Made by a program: the position numbers and the translations under genes. A stretch of 50,925 bases of DNA from Natrialba chahannaoensis JCM 10990 (GTDB taxonomy: Archaea; Halobacteriota; Halobacteria; Halobacteriales; Natrialbaceae): assembly GCF_000337135.1 (NCBI RefSeq), contig NZ_AOIN01000083.1:20085-71009 (forward strand), written 5' to 3'. Below the pieces are notes generated by a model. It searched no databases and had not been told where the DNA came from. It saw only the letters and a program-made list of their open reading frames with translations. Shown one piece after another: positions 42,845 through 50,447 of this stretch (the stretch's first letter is position 1; the number at the start of each line of letters is the position of its first letter).

Positions 42845-43840
42845 TCACCCGGTCGCCGCTTCGGGGCCGAGGAAGGCGAACGGTTCGTGCGGCTCTAGCT
42901 GGCCGGAGACATCACCGGCGAACGCGTTCGACTGGTTGGGGCCGAGTTGGAGGGTCCGCGCCCCGGAGCCAGCCGAGAAATCGAGTTCGTCGAGTTCGAC
43001 CCAGAAGGCGTTGGGCATGAGCGCCGATTCGAAGTAATAGATGCCGTCCTTGTGGTCCGCGACGGTTCGCCAGCGCGTCGAGGAAATGTGGGGTTCGTCC
43101 GGCGTGCTGATGCCGTACGGCACCGAGGCGTTTCGAATCACGCCGAACGCGCTGGCGGTCGCGGTGCGCCGGTCCTCGACGCTCGGCACGGCGTCGACGT
43201 AGAACCGCGCCCGCACGAACCGGTCTGCTGGACGGTTCGTTCCTGGCAGCATGACCGTGCCGCCGATCTCGTTCCAGTACTCAGACAACGCGAGTTGCTT
43301 GTCGAACGTCGGTGAGTTCGTCATCACCTGGTACTCCCGGCTGTGGTGGATGGTGAGTTCGCCGTCGACGTACTCCATGATCGCACTGTCGCCGGTCGCG
43401 TCCGAGAGGGAGAGATGCAGCGCCGCCAGTCTGTCCTGTCCGGGGACCTGCTCGGTGACGACGACGAACTCCTTCTGTTGGGCGTGCTCGACGGCGTCCG
43501 CGACGGTTTCGAAGTTGTCGAGCATGTACTGTGCCCACAGCGAGATCGCCATGGCTTCTTCCTCGCCGTCCCAGTCAGGGTACTCCGATTCAGGGAGCCA
43601 CAGCAGGTTCGCAACCAGGCCGGCCTCGTTCATGCCATCAGTGGTGGCGATATCGTAGTCGGTCGTGACGACGCTACCGTACTCCGCCGTCCACTCCATC
43701 GAGGTCGGGCCGACCTGCCCGGTCCGCTCCATGCCGCGCGGGAACGTCCAGATGTTGCTCCCGATATCCTCGCCCCAGTCCATCGAGCGGGCCGTGAGAA
43801 CGCGCCCCTCCTCGCCGAGATACACCAGTCGTGTGCACAT
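42845..43840 (-). CDS. choloylglycine-hydrolase / penicillin-V-acylase family Ntn hydrolase
   Basis: A 331-aa Ntn-hydrolase of the linear amide C-N bond group. After Met removal, Cys2 (MCTRLVY) would be the nucleophile. Other residues fall where bile-salt hydrolases have them: R18 and D21 (TARSMDWG), N175 (VMTNSPTF) and an Arg in DRFVR (207-210). There is no signal peptide, so it acts inside the cell. Haloarchaea do not meet bile salts as a rule, so N-acyl amino acids, N-acyl-homoserine lactones or other amides are better guesses. Alone on its strand, 92 bases after a small membrane protein. Confidence 0.9.
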   Translation of the reverse strand: MCTRLVYLGEEGRVLTARSMDWGEDIGSNIWTFPRGMERTGQVGPTSMEWTAEYGSVVTTDYDIATTDGMNEAGLVANLLWLPESEYPDWDGEEEAMAISLWAQYMLDNFETVADAVEHAQQKEFVVVTEQVPGQDRLAALHLSLSDATGDSAIMEYVDGELTIHHSREYQVMTNSPTFDKQLALSEYWNEIGGTVMLPGTNRPADRFVRARFYVDAVPSVEDRRTATASAFGVIRNASVPYGISTPDEPHISSTRWRTVADHKDGIYYFESALMPNAFWVELDELDFSAGSGARTLQLGPNQSNAFAGDVSGQLEPHEPFAFLGPEAATG

Positions 43841-43972
43841 CTATCGCCGTCCTCCTGAAACAGCGCCACTCCGTTGGTCGGTCGAATCCATAGAAATGCT
43901 GTCATCTCGAACACCAATAATGAGCATACCTGCACTGGCAGTGTCGCCATCGAACGGTTCTACCAAGAAGTG

Positions 43973-44851
43973 TTACTTGTCTGATCGACTGTACTCCGGA
44001 TCGAACAACTGCGCCGATCCCGGCGCTGGATCGCCCTCGGTGAGGTTGTACTGCGAGAAGTCCTCGACGCCGGCCTCCTGCAGCAGCTCTTCATCGTACA
44101 CCGCGTTCCCGGTGAACGAGGCCGGATCACGCGAGAGGATCTCGAGTACCGTGTCAGAAACAATCTCGGGCGTCCGCCAGTCATCCTCCGTCCCGAGTCC
44201 GAAGTACCGCGTCGCGCGCGTGTCGATCGCCGTCACGGGCCAGAAGGTGTTGCAGCCGACATCGTCGTTGCCGAGTTCGCTCGACATCGAGAGCGTCAGG
44301 AACGACATCCCCAGCTTGGACCACGCGTAGGGCGCTTCGCCAGGTGCACGGTCGATCTTGACCGGCGGCGCGTTGGTCAACAGCCAGGCGTTCTCGACCT
44401 CCCGAAGGTGGCCGGCGAAGGCTCGCGAGACGAGGTAGGTGCCGCGGATGTTGACGTCAGTCATGAGGTCGAACCGGTTCGGTGGCAGATCCTCCACCGT
44501 CAACAACTGAATCGCGCTCGCGTTGTTGATGACGATGTTGACCTCGCCGAACTCGTCGATAGCACGCTCGGCTGCAGCGTTAACGGCGTCCTCGCTCCGA
44601 ACATCGAGCTGGATCGGGAGCGCCTCGACGCCGCGTTCGCGTGCCTCGCGGGCCGTTTGCTCGATCGAGCCCTCGAGATCCGGGCCGCTTCCATCTTCGC
44701 TCTCGTCTGCGTCTGTCTCGCTCGTCTTCCCCGTCGACACGATGTTGCAGCCCTGTTCGGCCAGCGCGAGGGCGATTTCCTTGCCGATGCCGCGAGTCGT
44801 CCCGGTGATAAACGCCGTCTGTCCGGCGAGGTCCGGTTTCTGGAGTGCCAT
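43973..44851 (-). CDS. SDR oxidoreductase, HSDL2-like, altered catalytic Ser
   Basis: A 292-aa short-chain dehydrogenase. The NADP-binding fold starts FITGTTRGIGKEIALAL, with the cofactor-proximal INNASAI. YAWSK supplies Y175 and K179, but the Ser of the usual triad is Ala161 (LLTNAPPVK, where HSDL2 proteins have SPP). It also has an acidic insert after strand 2 (ETDADESEDGSGPDLE). The overall pattern resembles HSDL2/YkvO-type SDRs. The missing Ser suggests weaker or changed catalysis. It lies beside the acyl-CoA synthetase on the same strand, as is common in fatty-acid or ketone pathways. Confidence 0.88.
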   Translation of the reverse strand: MALQKPDLAGQTAFITGTTRGIGKEIALALAEQGCNIVSTGKTSETDADESEDGSGPDLEGSIEQTAREARERGVEALPIQLDVRSEDAVNAAAERAIDEFGEVNIVINNASAIQLLTVEDLPPNRFDLMTDVNIRGTYLVSRAFAGHLREVENAWLLTNAPPVKIDRAPGEAPYAWSKLGMSFLTLSMSSELGNDDVGCNTFWPVTAIDTRATRYFGLGTEDDWRTPEIVSDTVLEILSRDPASFTGNAVYDEELLQEAGVEDFSQYNLTEGDPAPGSAQLFDPEYSRSDK

Positions 44852-45015
44852 ACCCGATCATCTGTCGGCACCAGTATAAACTTACGCCACGGGGAGAGTT
44901 CAGAGTGCAGTTGGGTCCGGTCGGAACGGTTCAGTTGGAGGTGACTCGAGTGCCCATTCTACACGTCTACACCCTACACGTCCTACACGTCCATTCCGCC
45001 AGCCGCGCTCCCAGC

Positions 45016-46704
45016 CTAGTCGCGAAGCGAGCGCCGCCGAATCTTGCCGGTCGTGGTTGTCGGGAGTTCGTCGACGAACTCGATCTCCTGTGGGTACTCG
45101 TACTCCGCGAGACGCTCGCGGACGAGGGTGCGAATTTCTTCGCGGAGTTGCGCCGCGTCCGCCACCGCAGTGGCGGGCTGGACGAACGCCTTGATCGCCT
45201 CGCCGCGGGTTTCGTCCGGCACACCGACGACGCCGACCTGTTCGACAGTGTCGTGGTGGAGGATTGCCTCCTCGACTTCCATCGGACCGACACGGTAGCC
45301 GCTAGTGAGGATCACGTCGTCGGTCCGCGAGACGAACCACAGGTAGCCGTCGTCATCACATTCGACGAGGTCACCCGTCCGGAACCAGCCGCTCTCCGTT
45401 TGCTTGGCTGCTGTCTTCTCTGGAAGCCCCCAGTACTCATTGAAGAAGACCCGCCGATCGGCCGGCTTTACTGCCAGCTCGCCCACTTCGCCGTCCGGCA
45501 CCCGCTCGTCGGCGTCGGGGTCGAGAACCGACACCTCGTACCCCGGGAACGGCTTGCCCATGCTCCCCGGCCGCGTCTCGAACCACGAGGAGTTGCCGAC
45601 GACCAGATTAAGCTCCGTCTGCCCGTAGAAGTCGTTGATCCCTACGTCGGCGAACGTCTCCTGCACCCAGTCGACTACCTCTGAGGTCAGCGGCTCACCT
45701 GCGGATGCGAACGTCTCGAGTGCGAGGTCGAACTGCTCCTCGGGATCGTCGACGCTCATCAGCATTCGGAGTGCGGTCGGCGGCATGAACGCCTTGGTCA
45801 CTCCGTGGCGCTCCAGCAGGTCGTAGACCGCCTCGGGGTCGAATCCCTCCCGCGGCCAGCCGACGATTGTACAGCCGTGGTGCCACGCGGCGAAGAGCGT
45901 TCCACCGAGTGCAGCACCCCAGGCCCAGTCCGCGGGCGTCCACAGCGTTGCCTCGCCCTCTGCGAACCCCTGCTCGAAGTAGTTGTACGCCGCCGCAGCA
46001 CGGCCGAGCCACAGCGCGTGACTGTGGAGGACACCCTTCGGCGGCCCCGTCGACCCGCTCGTGTACATGATCGCCGACGGTGTCTCCGGTGTCGCATCGT
46101 AGACCGCAATTCCTGGCTCGTGCGACGCAAGCAACTCGTCGAAGGCGTACGCATCGCCATCGACCGAGGCGGCGGTGCCGAGCTCGATCACGGACTCGAG
46201 TGCCGGACACTCATCACGAACCTCCTCGATAGTTTCGCGGACGCTCGGATCGACGACGATGGCGGTGGCCTCGCTGTCCTCGAGTCGGTACTGGAGCGCG
46301 TCCCGGCCGAAGAGGACGGTGAGCGGCACCGAGACTGCGCCGAGTTTCCAGTTCGCGAGGTGCGTGATTGGATTCTGAGGTTTCTGCGGGATGACGACGC
46401 CCACGCGGTCACCTGCCTCGACGCCAAGGTCGGCGAGTGCGGCGGCAAGACGATCCGAGCGGTCGTCGAGGTCGGCGAACGTGTACGTCTCGATGGTGTC
46501 CTCGTTGGATCGCGTTTTGCCGTCGCCGTGTCCATCATTCTCGTCGCTTTCGTCGGGTCGCTCGTATCGGAGTGCGACACGGCTTGTATCGTCGTGTTTG
46601 CGGAGGAAGTCGACCGCTGGGTTGAATTCGTCCGGGAGATCCCATTCGAACTCCTCGCGGGCACGGTCGTAGTCGTCGAACGTCGGCATCACCGTCCAGC
46701 TCAT
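45016..46704 (-). CDS. acyl-CoA synthetase (AMP-forming; acetate/medium-chain type)
   Basis: A 562-aa member of the ANL adenylate-forming family. The order is the N-terminal core (about 1-440) and the rotating C-terminal domain (about 440-562). Motifs: P-loop IMYTSGSTGPPKGVLHS, ADWAWG, NDFYGQTE (A5), WFRTGDLVECDDDGY (A7) with the hinge Arg in SRTDDVI, and the C-terminal catalytic Lys in TTGKIRRR. The acidic insert at about residues 52-72 is a halophilic addition. ATG 46704 is preferred; Met6 is an alternative. The substrate class is not certain, probably acetate, propionate or a medium-chain acid. Confidence 0.92.
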   Translation of the reverse strand: MSWTVMPTFDDYDRAREEFEWDLPDEFNPAVDFLRKHDDTSRVALRYERPDESDENDGHGDGKTRSNEDTIETYTFADLDDRSDRLAAALADLGVEAGDRVGVVIPQKPQNPITHLANWKLGAVSVPLTVLFGRDALQYRLEDSEATAIVVDPSVRETIEEVRDECPALESVIELGTAASVDGDAYAFDELLASHEPGIAVYDATPETPSAIMYTSGSTGPPKGVLHSHALWLGRAAAAYNYFEQGFAEGEATLWTPADWAWGAALGGTLFAAWHHGCTIVGWPREGFDPEAVYDLLERHGVTKAFMPPTALRMLMSVDDPEEQFDLALETFASAGEPLTSEVVDWVQETFADVGINDFYGQTELNLVVGNSSWFETRPGSMGKPFPGYEVSVLDPDADERVPDGEVGELAVKPADRRVFFNEYWGLPEKTAAKQTESGWFRTGDLVECDDDGYLWFVSRTDDVILTSGYRVGPMEVEEAILHHDTVEQVGVVGVPDETRGEAIKAFVQPATAVADAAQLREEIRTLVRERLAEYEYPQEIEFVDELPTTTTGKIRRRSLRD

Positions 46705-46876
46705 GAATGTGTTCTCACATCACACAGGAACCACATAGCGTTTGCCGACCGGGCGAGTGTCACAGTTGCTGCTAAGCGAGAGCAGGTGAGTGCCACACGG
46801 ACGACGGGCGAGGAGGCATAAAGGATACACCCAGACAGGGGAAGACCTACCCGCTAGTCGTTCCCACCACAGGTAG

Positions 46877-47374
46877 ATGCAACTCGAACAGTCACCCCAG
46901 GAGGCCGCCTGGAGCGGAACGGTCCCCAGCGCACTCGACGCGCGCGTGCTCGGTCTGGTCGTCCTGATCGCGGGACTCGCGGCGTCGGTGAACGTTCCCT
47001 ACGGGGGCGTTCCGCTCGCGGTCGCCGCGTTCGTGCTCCTCACCGGTGTCGGTATTGCCGTGCACGTACTCGGCGAGCGCAAACTGCGCCGCATTACCGA
47101 CGGGCTCGTCGAACGGTGGGTCGAGGCCGGCGGTGCGATCGAAGATGTCACGAAATCCACCGACGGCATGCGAACGGAGTGGACCGTCCACACCCCAGAT
47201 GGAACGATCACGATCGGCGGCATTGCCCTCGTCCCGCTGTCTCGACTCTCGGTGGAGTGGCAGGGCGTCGGCGACTCGATGGACGCCAGCGAGGCCGCGG
47301 ACAACATGGACCAGCTCGCAGCGACGCTGTACGAGGAAATTTTCGAAATTGGCTCGGCATCGCAGCGATCATAA
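46877..47374 (+). CDS. two-helix membrane protein with a soluble domain
   Basis: A 165-aa protein: a short N-terminus, two close helices (about residues 24-43 and 45-65), then a soluble domain (GERKLRRITDGLVERWVEAG, TEWTVHTPDGTITIGGIALVP, ASEAADNMDQLAATLYEEIF). No recognised domain. Possibly regulatory or structural. Start at ATG 46877; the hydrophobic segments follow soon after. Confidence 0.7.
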   Translation: MQLEQSPQEAAWSGTVPSALDARVLGLVVLIAGLAASVNVPYGGVPLAVAAFVLLTGVGIAVHVLGERKLRRITDGLVERWVEAGGAIEDVTKSTDGMRTEWTVHTPDGTITIGGIALVPLSRLSVEWQGVGDSMDASEAADNMDQLAATLYEEIFEIGSASQRS

Positions 47375-47490
47375 CGCTGGTGACGTGCTCCCCCACGGCT
47401 GTTCTCCCCTCCGTGAAAACCACTCCTTCAGAGTTGTTATCAGTTTCTGGGGAATCTGTATTTTAATACTCGGACAGAATACCGTGGCGT

Positions 47491-48423
47491 ATGGCAACAG
47501 AATACACACCAACCGAGCTGATGGATCGGGACTCCCGCTCGAACCGATACTATCGGAACGCGGTCGAACGCCACTGGGATCCCGGCGAGATCGAACTCGA
47601 GGAGGACGTCGAAAACTTACTCGCACACATCGAGGCGTCGGACGAGTACGACCGGTCGTACTGGGACCGGACGCTCAACGGCATCGCGAAGTTCGGTGCC
47701 GGCGAGGACGCCGTGACGGAGGACCTCGCGCCGCTCGCGACGGTGCTCGATAACATCGACGACCAGCTGTTTCTAACGACACAGCTGTACGAGGAGGCCA
47801 AACATGCCGACTTCTTCGACCGCTACTGGCGCGAGGTCATCTGGGCCGTCGAGGACGAACTCGGCTGGAAGCGCTCGAACCCGCGCAACGACAAGTGGTT
47901 TAACGAACCCTACGTCGACCTGTTCGACCGTAACCGGAAAGCACAGTATCGCCTCCTCGAGGAGGACACGCCCGAAAATCGTGCGAAAGCCTACTGCCAC
48001 TACCACCTCACAGTCGAGGGAATCCTGGCCCAGACGGGCTACTACGGGATGCAGACCTCCTACGGCGGGGAATTCGAGGAGCTTCCCCACCTTCCTGGCC
48101 TCGTCGAGGGCTTTACCAAAATTCGAAGCGACGAGGGTCGACACGTCGGCTTCGGGATGAACCAACTCAAAAAACTGATCGCGGAGGGTGTCGACCCCGT
48201 GCTCATCGAAGACACCGTCCACGACCTCCTCCCACTCGTCCAGGGAATCACCGAAGACGAACGGTTCCAGCCCGACGACGAGGCAGAGCAAGTTGGACTT
48301 GAGGACGGCGCACTCGCGGCCTACGCAGTCGAGAAGCACACAGACAGGATGCAACAGATCACGGACGCGGCAGCCGAGATTCCGGACGTTGACGATCTGG
48401 TTCGGTTAGAGAGTGACGATTGA
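47491..48423 (+). CDS. R2-like ligand-binding oxidase (R2lox), ferritin-like fold
   Basis: A 310-aa ferritin-fold protein, often annotated as ribonucleotide reductase beta chain. Metal ligands: E72, E102 with H105 (EEAKHADFF), E176 (HYHLTVEG), E215 with H218 (SDEGRH). Diagnostic for R2lox over R2: V75 in EDAV, three residues after E72, and Y171 five before E176 stand where the Val-Tyr ether cross-link pair lies in Mycobacterium R2lox. No R2 radical Tyr pattern or R1 gene is seen nearby. Mn/Fe centre and oxidase activity are expected by family; substrate unknown. A TTTTAATAC box precedes ATG 47491 by about 26 bases (leaderless). Confidence 0.86.
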   Translation: MATEYTPTELMDRDSRSNRYYRNAVERHWDPGEIELEEDVENLLAHIEASDEYDRSYWDRTLNGIAKFGAGEDAVTEDLAPLATVLDNIDDQLFLTTQLYEEAKHADFFDRYWREVIWAVEDELGWKRSNPRNDKWFNEPYVDLFDRNRKAQYRLLEEDTPENRAKAYCHYHLTVEGILAQTGYYGMQTSYGGEFEELPHLPGLVEGFTKIRSDEGRHVGFGMNQLKKLIAEGVDPVLIEDTVHDLLPLVQGITEDERFQPDDEAEQVGLEDGALAAYAVEKHTDRMQQITDAAAEIPDVDDLVRLESDD

Positions 48424-48534
48424 TCCGGCCCGACGTGAGGCCTTACTCGAGTGCTACCGCACGGTCGACCCCGAGCACGTCCTGCACGTCGGGGACCTCG
48501 AATTGTACGACCTGCCAGCGCCGACCTGGTTTAT
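48413..48534 (+). pseudogene. 5' part of an interrupted metallophosphoesterase
   Basis: From GTG 48413, overlapping the R2lox stop, an open frame gives ECYRTVDPEHVLHVGDLELY and PTWFI, the second metal motif (HVGD) of a calcineurin-like phosphoesterase. Only 28 residues precede the GD, and the first metal motif (D-x-H) is missing, so the gene was already truncated at its 5' side or its N-terminus has been replaced by the R2lox 3' end. The frame is broken after PTWFI by the TnpB element. It resumes at 49944. Confidence 0.8.
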
Positions 48535-48550
48535 CAGCGGACAAGGCGAA

Positions 48551-48569
48551 CCCGAGGCTGGACCTCGGG
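48551..48569. repeat. left-end hairpin of the TnpB element
   Basis: CCCGAGG (48551-48557) and CCTCGGG (48563-48569) form a perfect 7-bp stem with a 5-base loop. It lies about 17 bases inside the left boundary. TnpA of IS200/IS605 elements recognises such subterminal hairpins. The same bases recur in the right-end stem. Confidence 0.75.
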
Positions 48570-48632
48570 GATGAAGCCGACACTCAGGGATACAACCCAT
48601 TAACTGAACACATCGTTAATCAAGAGACAGCG

Positions 48633-49898
48633 ATGGAAAACAGTCACCGCTATCACGCCTACCCGACACAAGCGGTAGCGGAAGGACTGCAACGCCACCT
48701 GAACGTTCATCGTCAACTCTACAACCACGTCCGCTGGGACTACACGAACAGTCCCGAAGACGACAAGCCGAGCGAGTACGACCAAAACAACAAACTCCCC
48801 GAGTGGAAACGCAAGTGGCCGGTGTTCAGCGAACTCCACTCGAAAGCCGCACAAGCTACCGTCGCACGCTTCCACCGCAACCTCTCGAACCTTCACAAAA
48901 AGAAAGAGAAGGGGCACAAAGTTGGTCGTCTCAAACGGCAAACACCCACCGACTATCGGAGCGTGACGTACAACCAGAGTGGTTTCGACCTCGATGAAAA
49001 GAGGGGCCGTGACAGGTTCGCCTACGTCCGCTTCAGCAAAATTGGATGGGTCAAAATCCGTTACCACCGTCCGATTCCCGACCACGCCACCATCAAAGAA
49101 GTTACGTTCAAGAAAGAGACGACCGGCGAGTGGTTCGTCTCTTTCGGTCTGGAAACCGACGACGCCAACCTACCAGATAAACCTGCGTTGGAGTCCTTGG
49201 ATGCGAGCAACAGCGTCGGGATTGACCTCGGCATCCTCAACTACATCCACACAAGCGATGGAACGACCGTGGACTGGCTCAACCTCGAAGACGAGTACGA
49301 ACGGCTCCGACGCGAGCAACGCAAACTCTCGCGGAAGGAGAAAAGCTCGAACAACTACAAGAAACAACGCCGGGAAGTGGCGAAAGTTAAGCGTCACATT
49401 CGTCGGAAGGTGCTGGACTATCAGCACAAGATAACGACGTGGCTCGTCCGCGAGTACGACGCTGTATTCGTTGAGGACTTGAACGTGAAGGGGATGCTGG
49501 AACAGTCGCATAATGTTCGGAACAAGCAGGATGCGGCGTGGAGACAGCTCATCACTCTCCTCGAATACAAGGCCAACCTGTACGGCACTCATGTCGTGCA
49601 GGTCGATGCACGAGGCACCACGAAAGAGTGTGCGTCATGTGGGGTAGAGACTGCGAAGCCTATCTGGGTTCGTGAACACTCGTGTCCAGCGTGTAGGTTT
49701 GAAACGGATAGGGATGCGAACGCAGCGATGAACGTCCTTCAACGCGGCTTTTCTGAACTAGGGCTGAGATGGCCCGAAGACACGCCCGTGGAGACTGCGC
49801 TCCCTACGGACACCGCTGACTTTCAGTGTGTGTCTGCAAAGCACGTCGTGGAAACGGGAAGCCTCGGGGTCGATCGAGAGAGCAAAGCTCTCTCGTGA
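48633..49898 (+). CDS. tnpB: TnpB (OrfB) RNA-guided nuclease
   Basis: A 421-aa TnpB, ancestor type of Cas12. Start chosen at ATG 48633 (MENSHRYHAYPTQ), which begins the family's conserved N-terminus; the open frame upstream lies in left-end DNA. RuvC residues appear intact: D198 (GIDLGILNY), E281 (FVEDLNV) and D361 (DRDANAAMN). The zinc finger has C333, C336, C351 and C354. The N-terminal wedge/REC part includes SELHSKAAQATVARF. TnpB cuts DNA next to a short target motif using a guide from the element's right end, which helps keep the element. The last 13 codons overlap the structured RNA. No frameshift seen, so it is probably active. Confidence 0.93.
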   Translation: MENSHRYHAYPTQAVAEGLQRHLNVHRQLYNHVRWDYTNSPEDDKPSEYDQNNKLPEWKRKWPVFSELHSKAAQATVARFHRNLSNLHKKKEKGHKVGRLKRQTPTDYRSVTYNQSGFDLDEKRGRDRFAYVRFSKIGWVKIRYHRPIPDHATIKEVTFKKETTGEWFVSFGLETDDANLPDKPALESLDASNSVGIDLGILNYIHTSDGTTVDWLNLEDEYERLRREQRKLSRKEKSSNNYKKQRREVAKVKRHIRRKVLDYQHKITTWLVREYDAVFVEDLNVKGMLEQSHNVRNKQDAAWRQLITLLEYKANLYGTHVVQVDARGTTKECASCGVETAKPIWVREHSCPACRFETDRDANAAMNVLQRGFSELGLRWPEDTPVETALPTDTADFQCVSAKHVVETGSLGVDRESKALS

Positions 49899-49960
49899 TG
49901 ACGAGAATCTTCGATTCTCGAACCACTTGACCCCGAGGCGATTCACCGCCGGCAATAACG
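49861..49960 (+). ncRNA. right-end omega-RNA / sotRNA-like scaffold with guide
   Basis: GCCTCGGGGTC (49861-49871) pairs perfectly with GACCCCGAGGC (49929-49939), enclosing two hairpins: CGAGAGAGC/GCTCTCTCG (49875-49895) and CGAGAATC/GATTCTCG (49902-49920). The multi-branched fold overlaps the tnpB 3' end and stop (49896-49898). Such sense-overlapping RNAs from IS1341-type genes are known in Halobacterium, and TnpB scaffolds (omegaRNA) have the same position. The guide would be the 16-20 bases just outside the right end, about 49944-49960, in the phosphoesterase gene. The 5' end of the transcript is not seen. Confidence 0.8.
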
Positions 49961-50447
49961 AAGACTTCGACGTCATTGACGTGCTTCGCGCGGGCGAGGA
50001 ACCGCCGGAGACGGACAACGTCCACCTCCTCGCGAGCACTGGTGCAACGGTCGACGGACTCCGTATCGCGGGTCTCTCCGGAAATTTTGCGCCGACGCAG
50101 TACGATCGCTCGCGAGACGAACTCAATGGTACCGTCGGCGACACGTTACCCACGAAGACGTCGAACGAGCCGCCGAGCTCTCCGATATCGACGTCTTTCT
50201 CACTCACGAAGCACCGACTGGACTGTTGTCCTACGGTTACGATCCAGGCTGCGAGCACGTGACTGCCCTTCTGGAGACGCTCTCGTCGGACCTCTGTCTC
50301 GTTGGCCACCACCACACCCACCGCGAAGGCGAGATTGCAAACACCAAGGTCGTGAGTCTCGCGCCGGCCTGGGAACGGTACTACACCCTGGATCCAACTG
50401 GGCTGGTACTCGAGTCCCACGAGCACAAGTTGTTCCTGCCCCCGTGA
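49944..50447 (+). pseudogene. 3' part of the interrupted metallophosphoesterase, with a frameshift
   Basis: The frame resumes with AGNNEDFDVIDVLRAGEE and VDGLRIAGLSGNFAPTQYDR. After RDELNGT (about 50130) the reading frame shifts by one base: family sequence (RRRHVTHEDVERAAEL, DVFLTHEAP, GHHHTHREGE, the last two being metal motifs) continues in the register beginning at 50133 to a TGA at 50447. One missing C near 50131-50133 explains it. With the insertion and the missing first motif, the gene has at least three lesions. Confidence 0.85.

Larger units (their letters stand above)
48535..49943 (+). mobile_element. TnpB-only IS200/IS605-family element (IS1341-type)
   Basis: About 1.41 kb between the two parts of the phosphoesterase gene. 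Joining 48534 to 49944 restores one continuous frame (WFITAGNNEDF), so this is the best boundary estimate, though TT/C microhomology leaves a few bases of play. No target duplication is seen, as in IS605-type insertions. The left end has a CCCGAGG-ctgga-CCTCGGG hairpin (48551-48569) and the right end a 3-stem structure (49861-49939) that shares the CCTCGGG motif. No tnpA is present, so the copy depends on TnpA in trans or is immobile. Confidence 0.88.

Noticed and set aside
48420-48632. Plus-strand frame upstream of tnpB as part of the protein
   Set aside because: It is the phosphoesterase remnant and left-end DNA in another register. TnpB similarity starts at 48633.
48900-49960. CRISPR-like or Cas function for the TnpB locus
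   Set aside because: There is no repeat-spacer array or Cas1/Cas2. The ends, RuvC order and right-end RNA fit a transposon TnpB.
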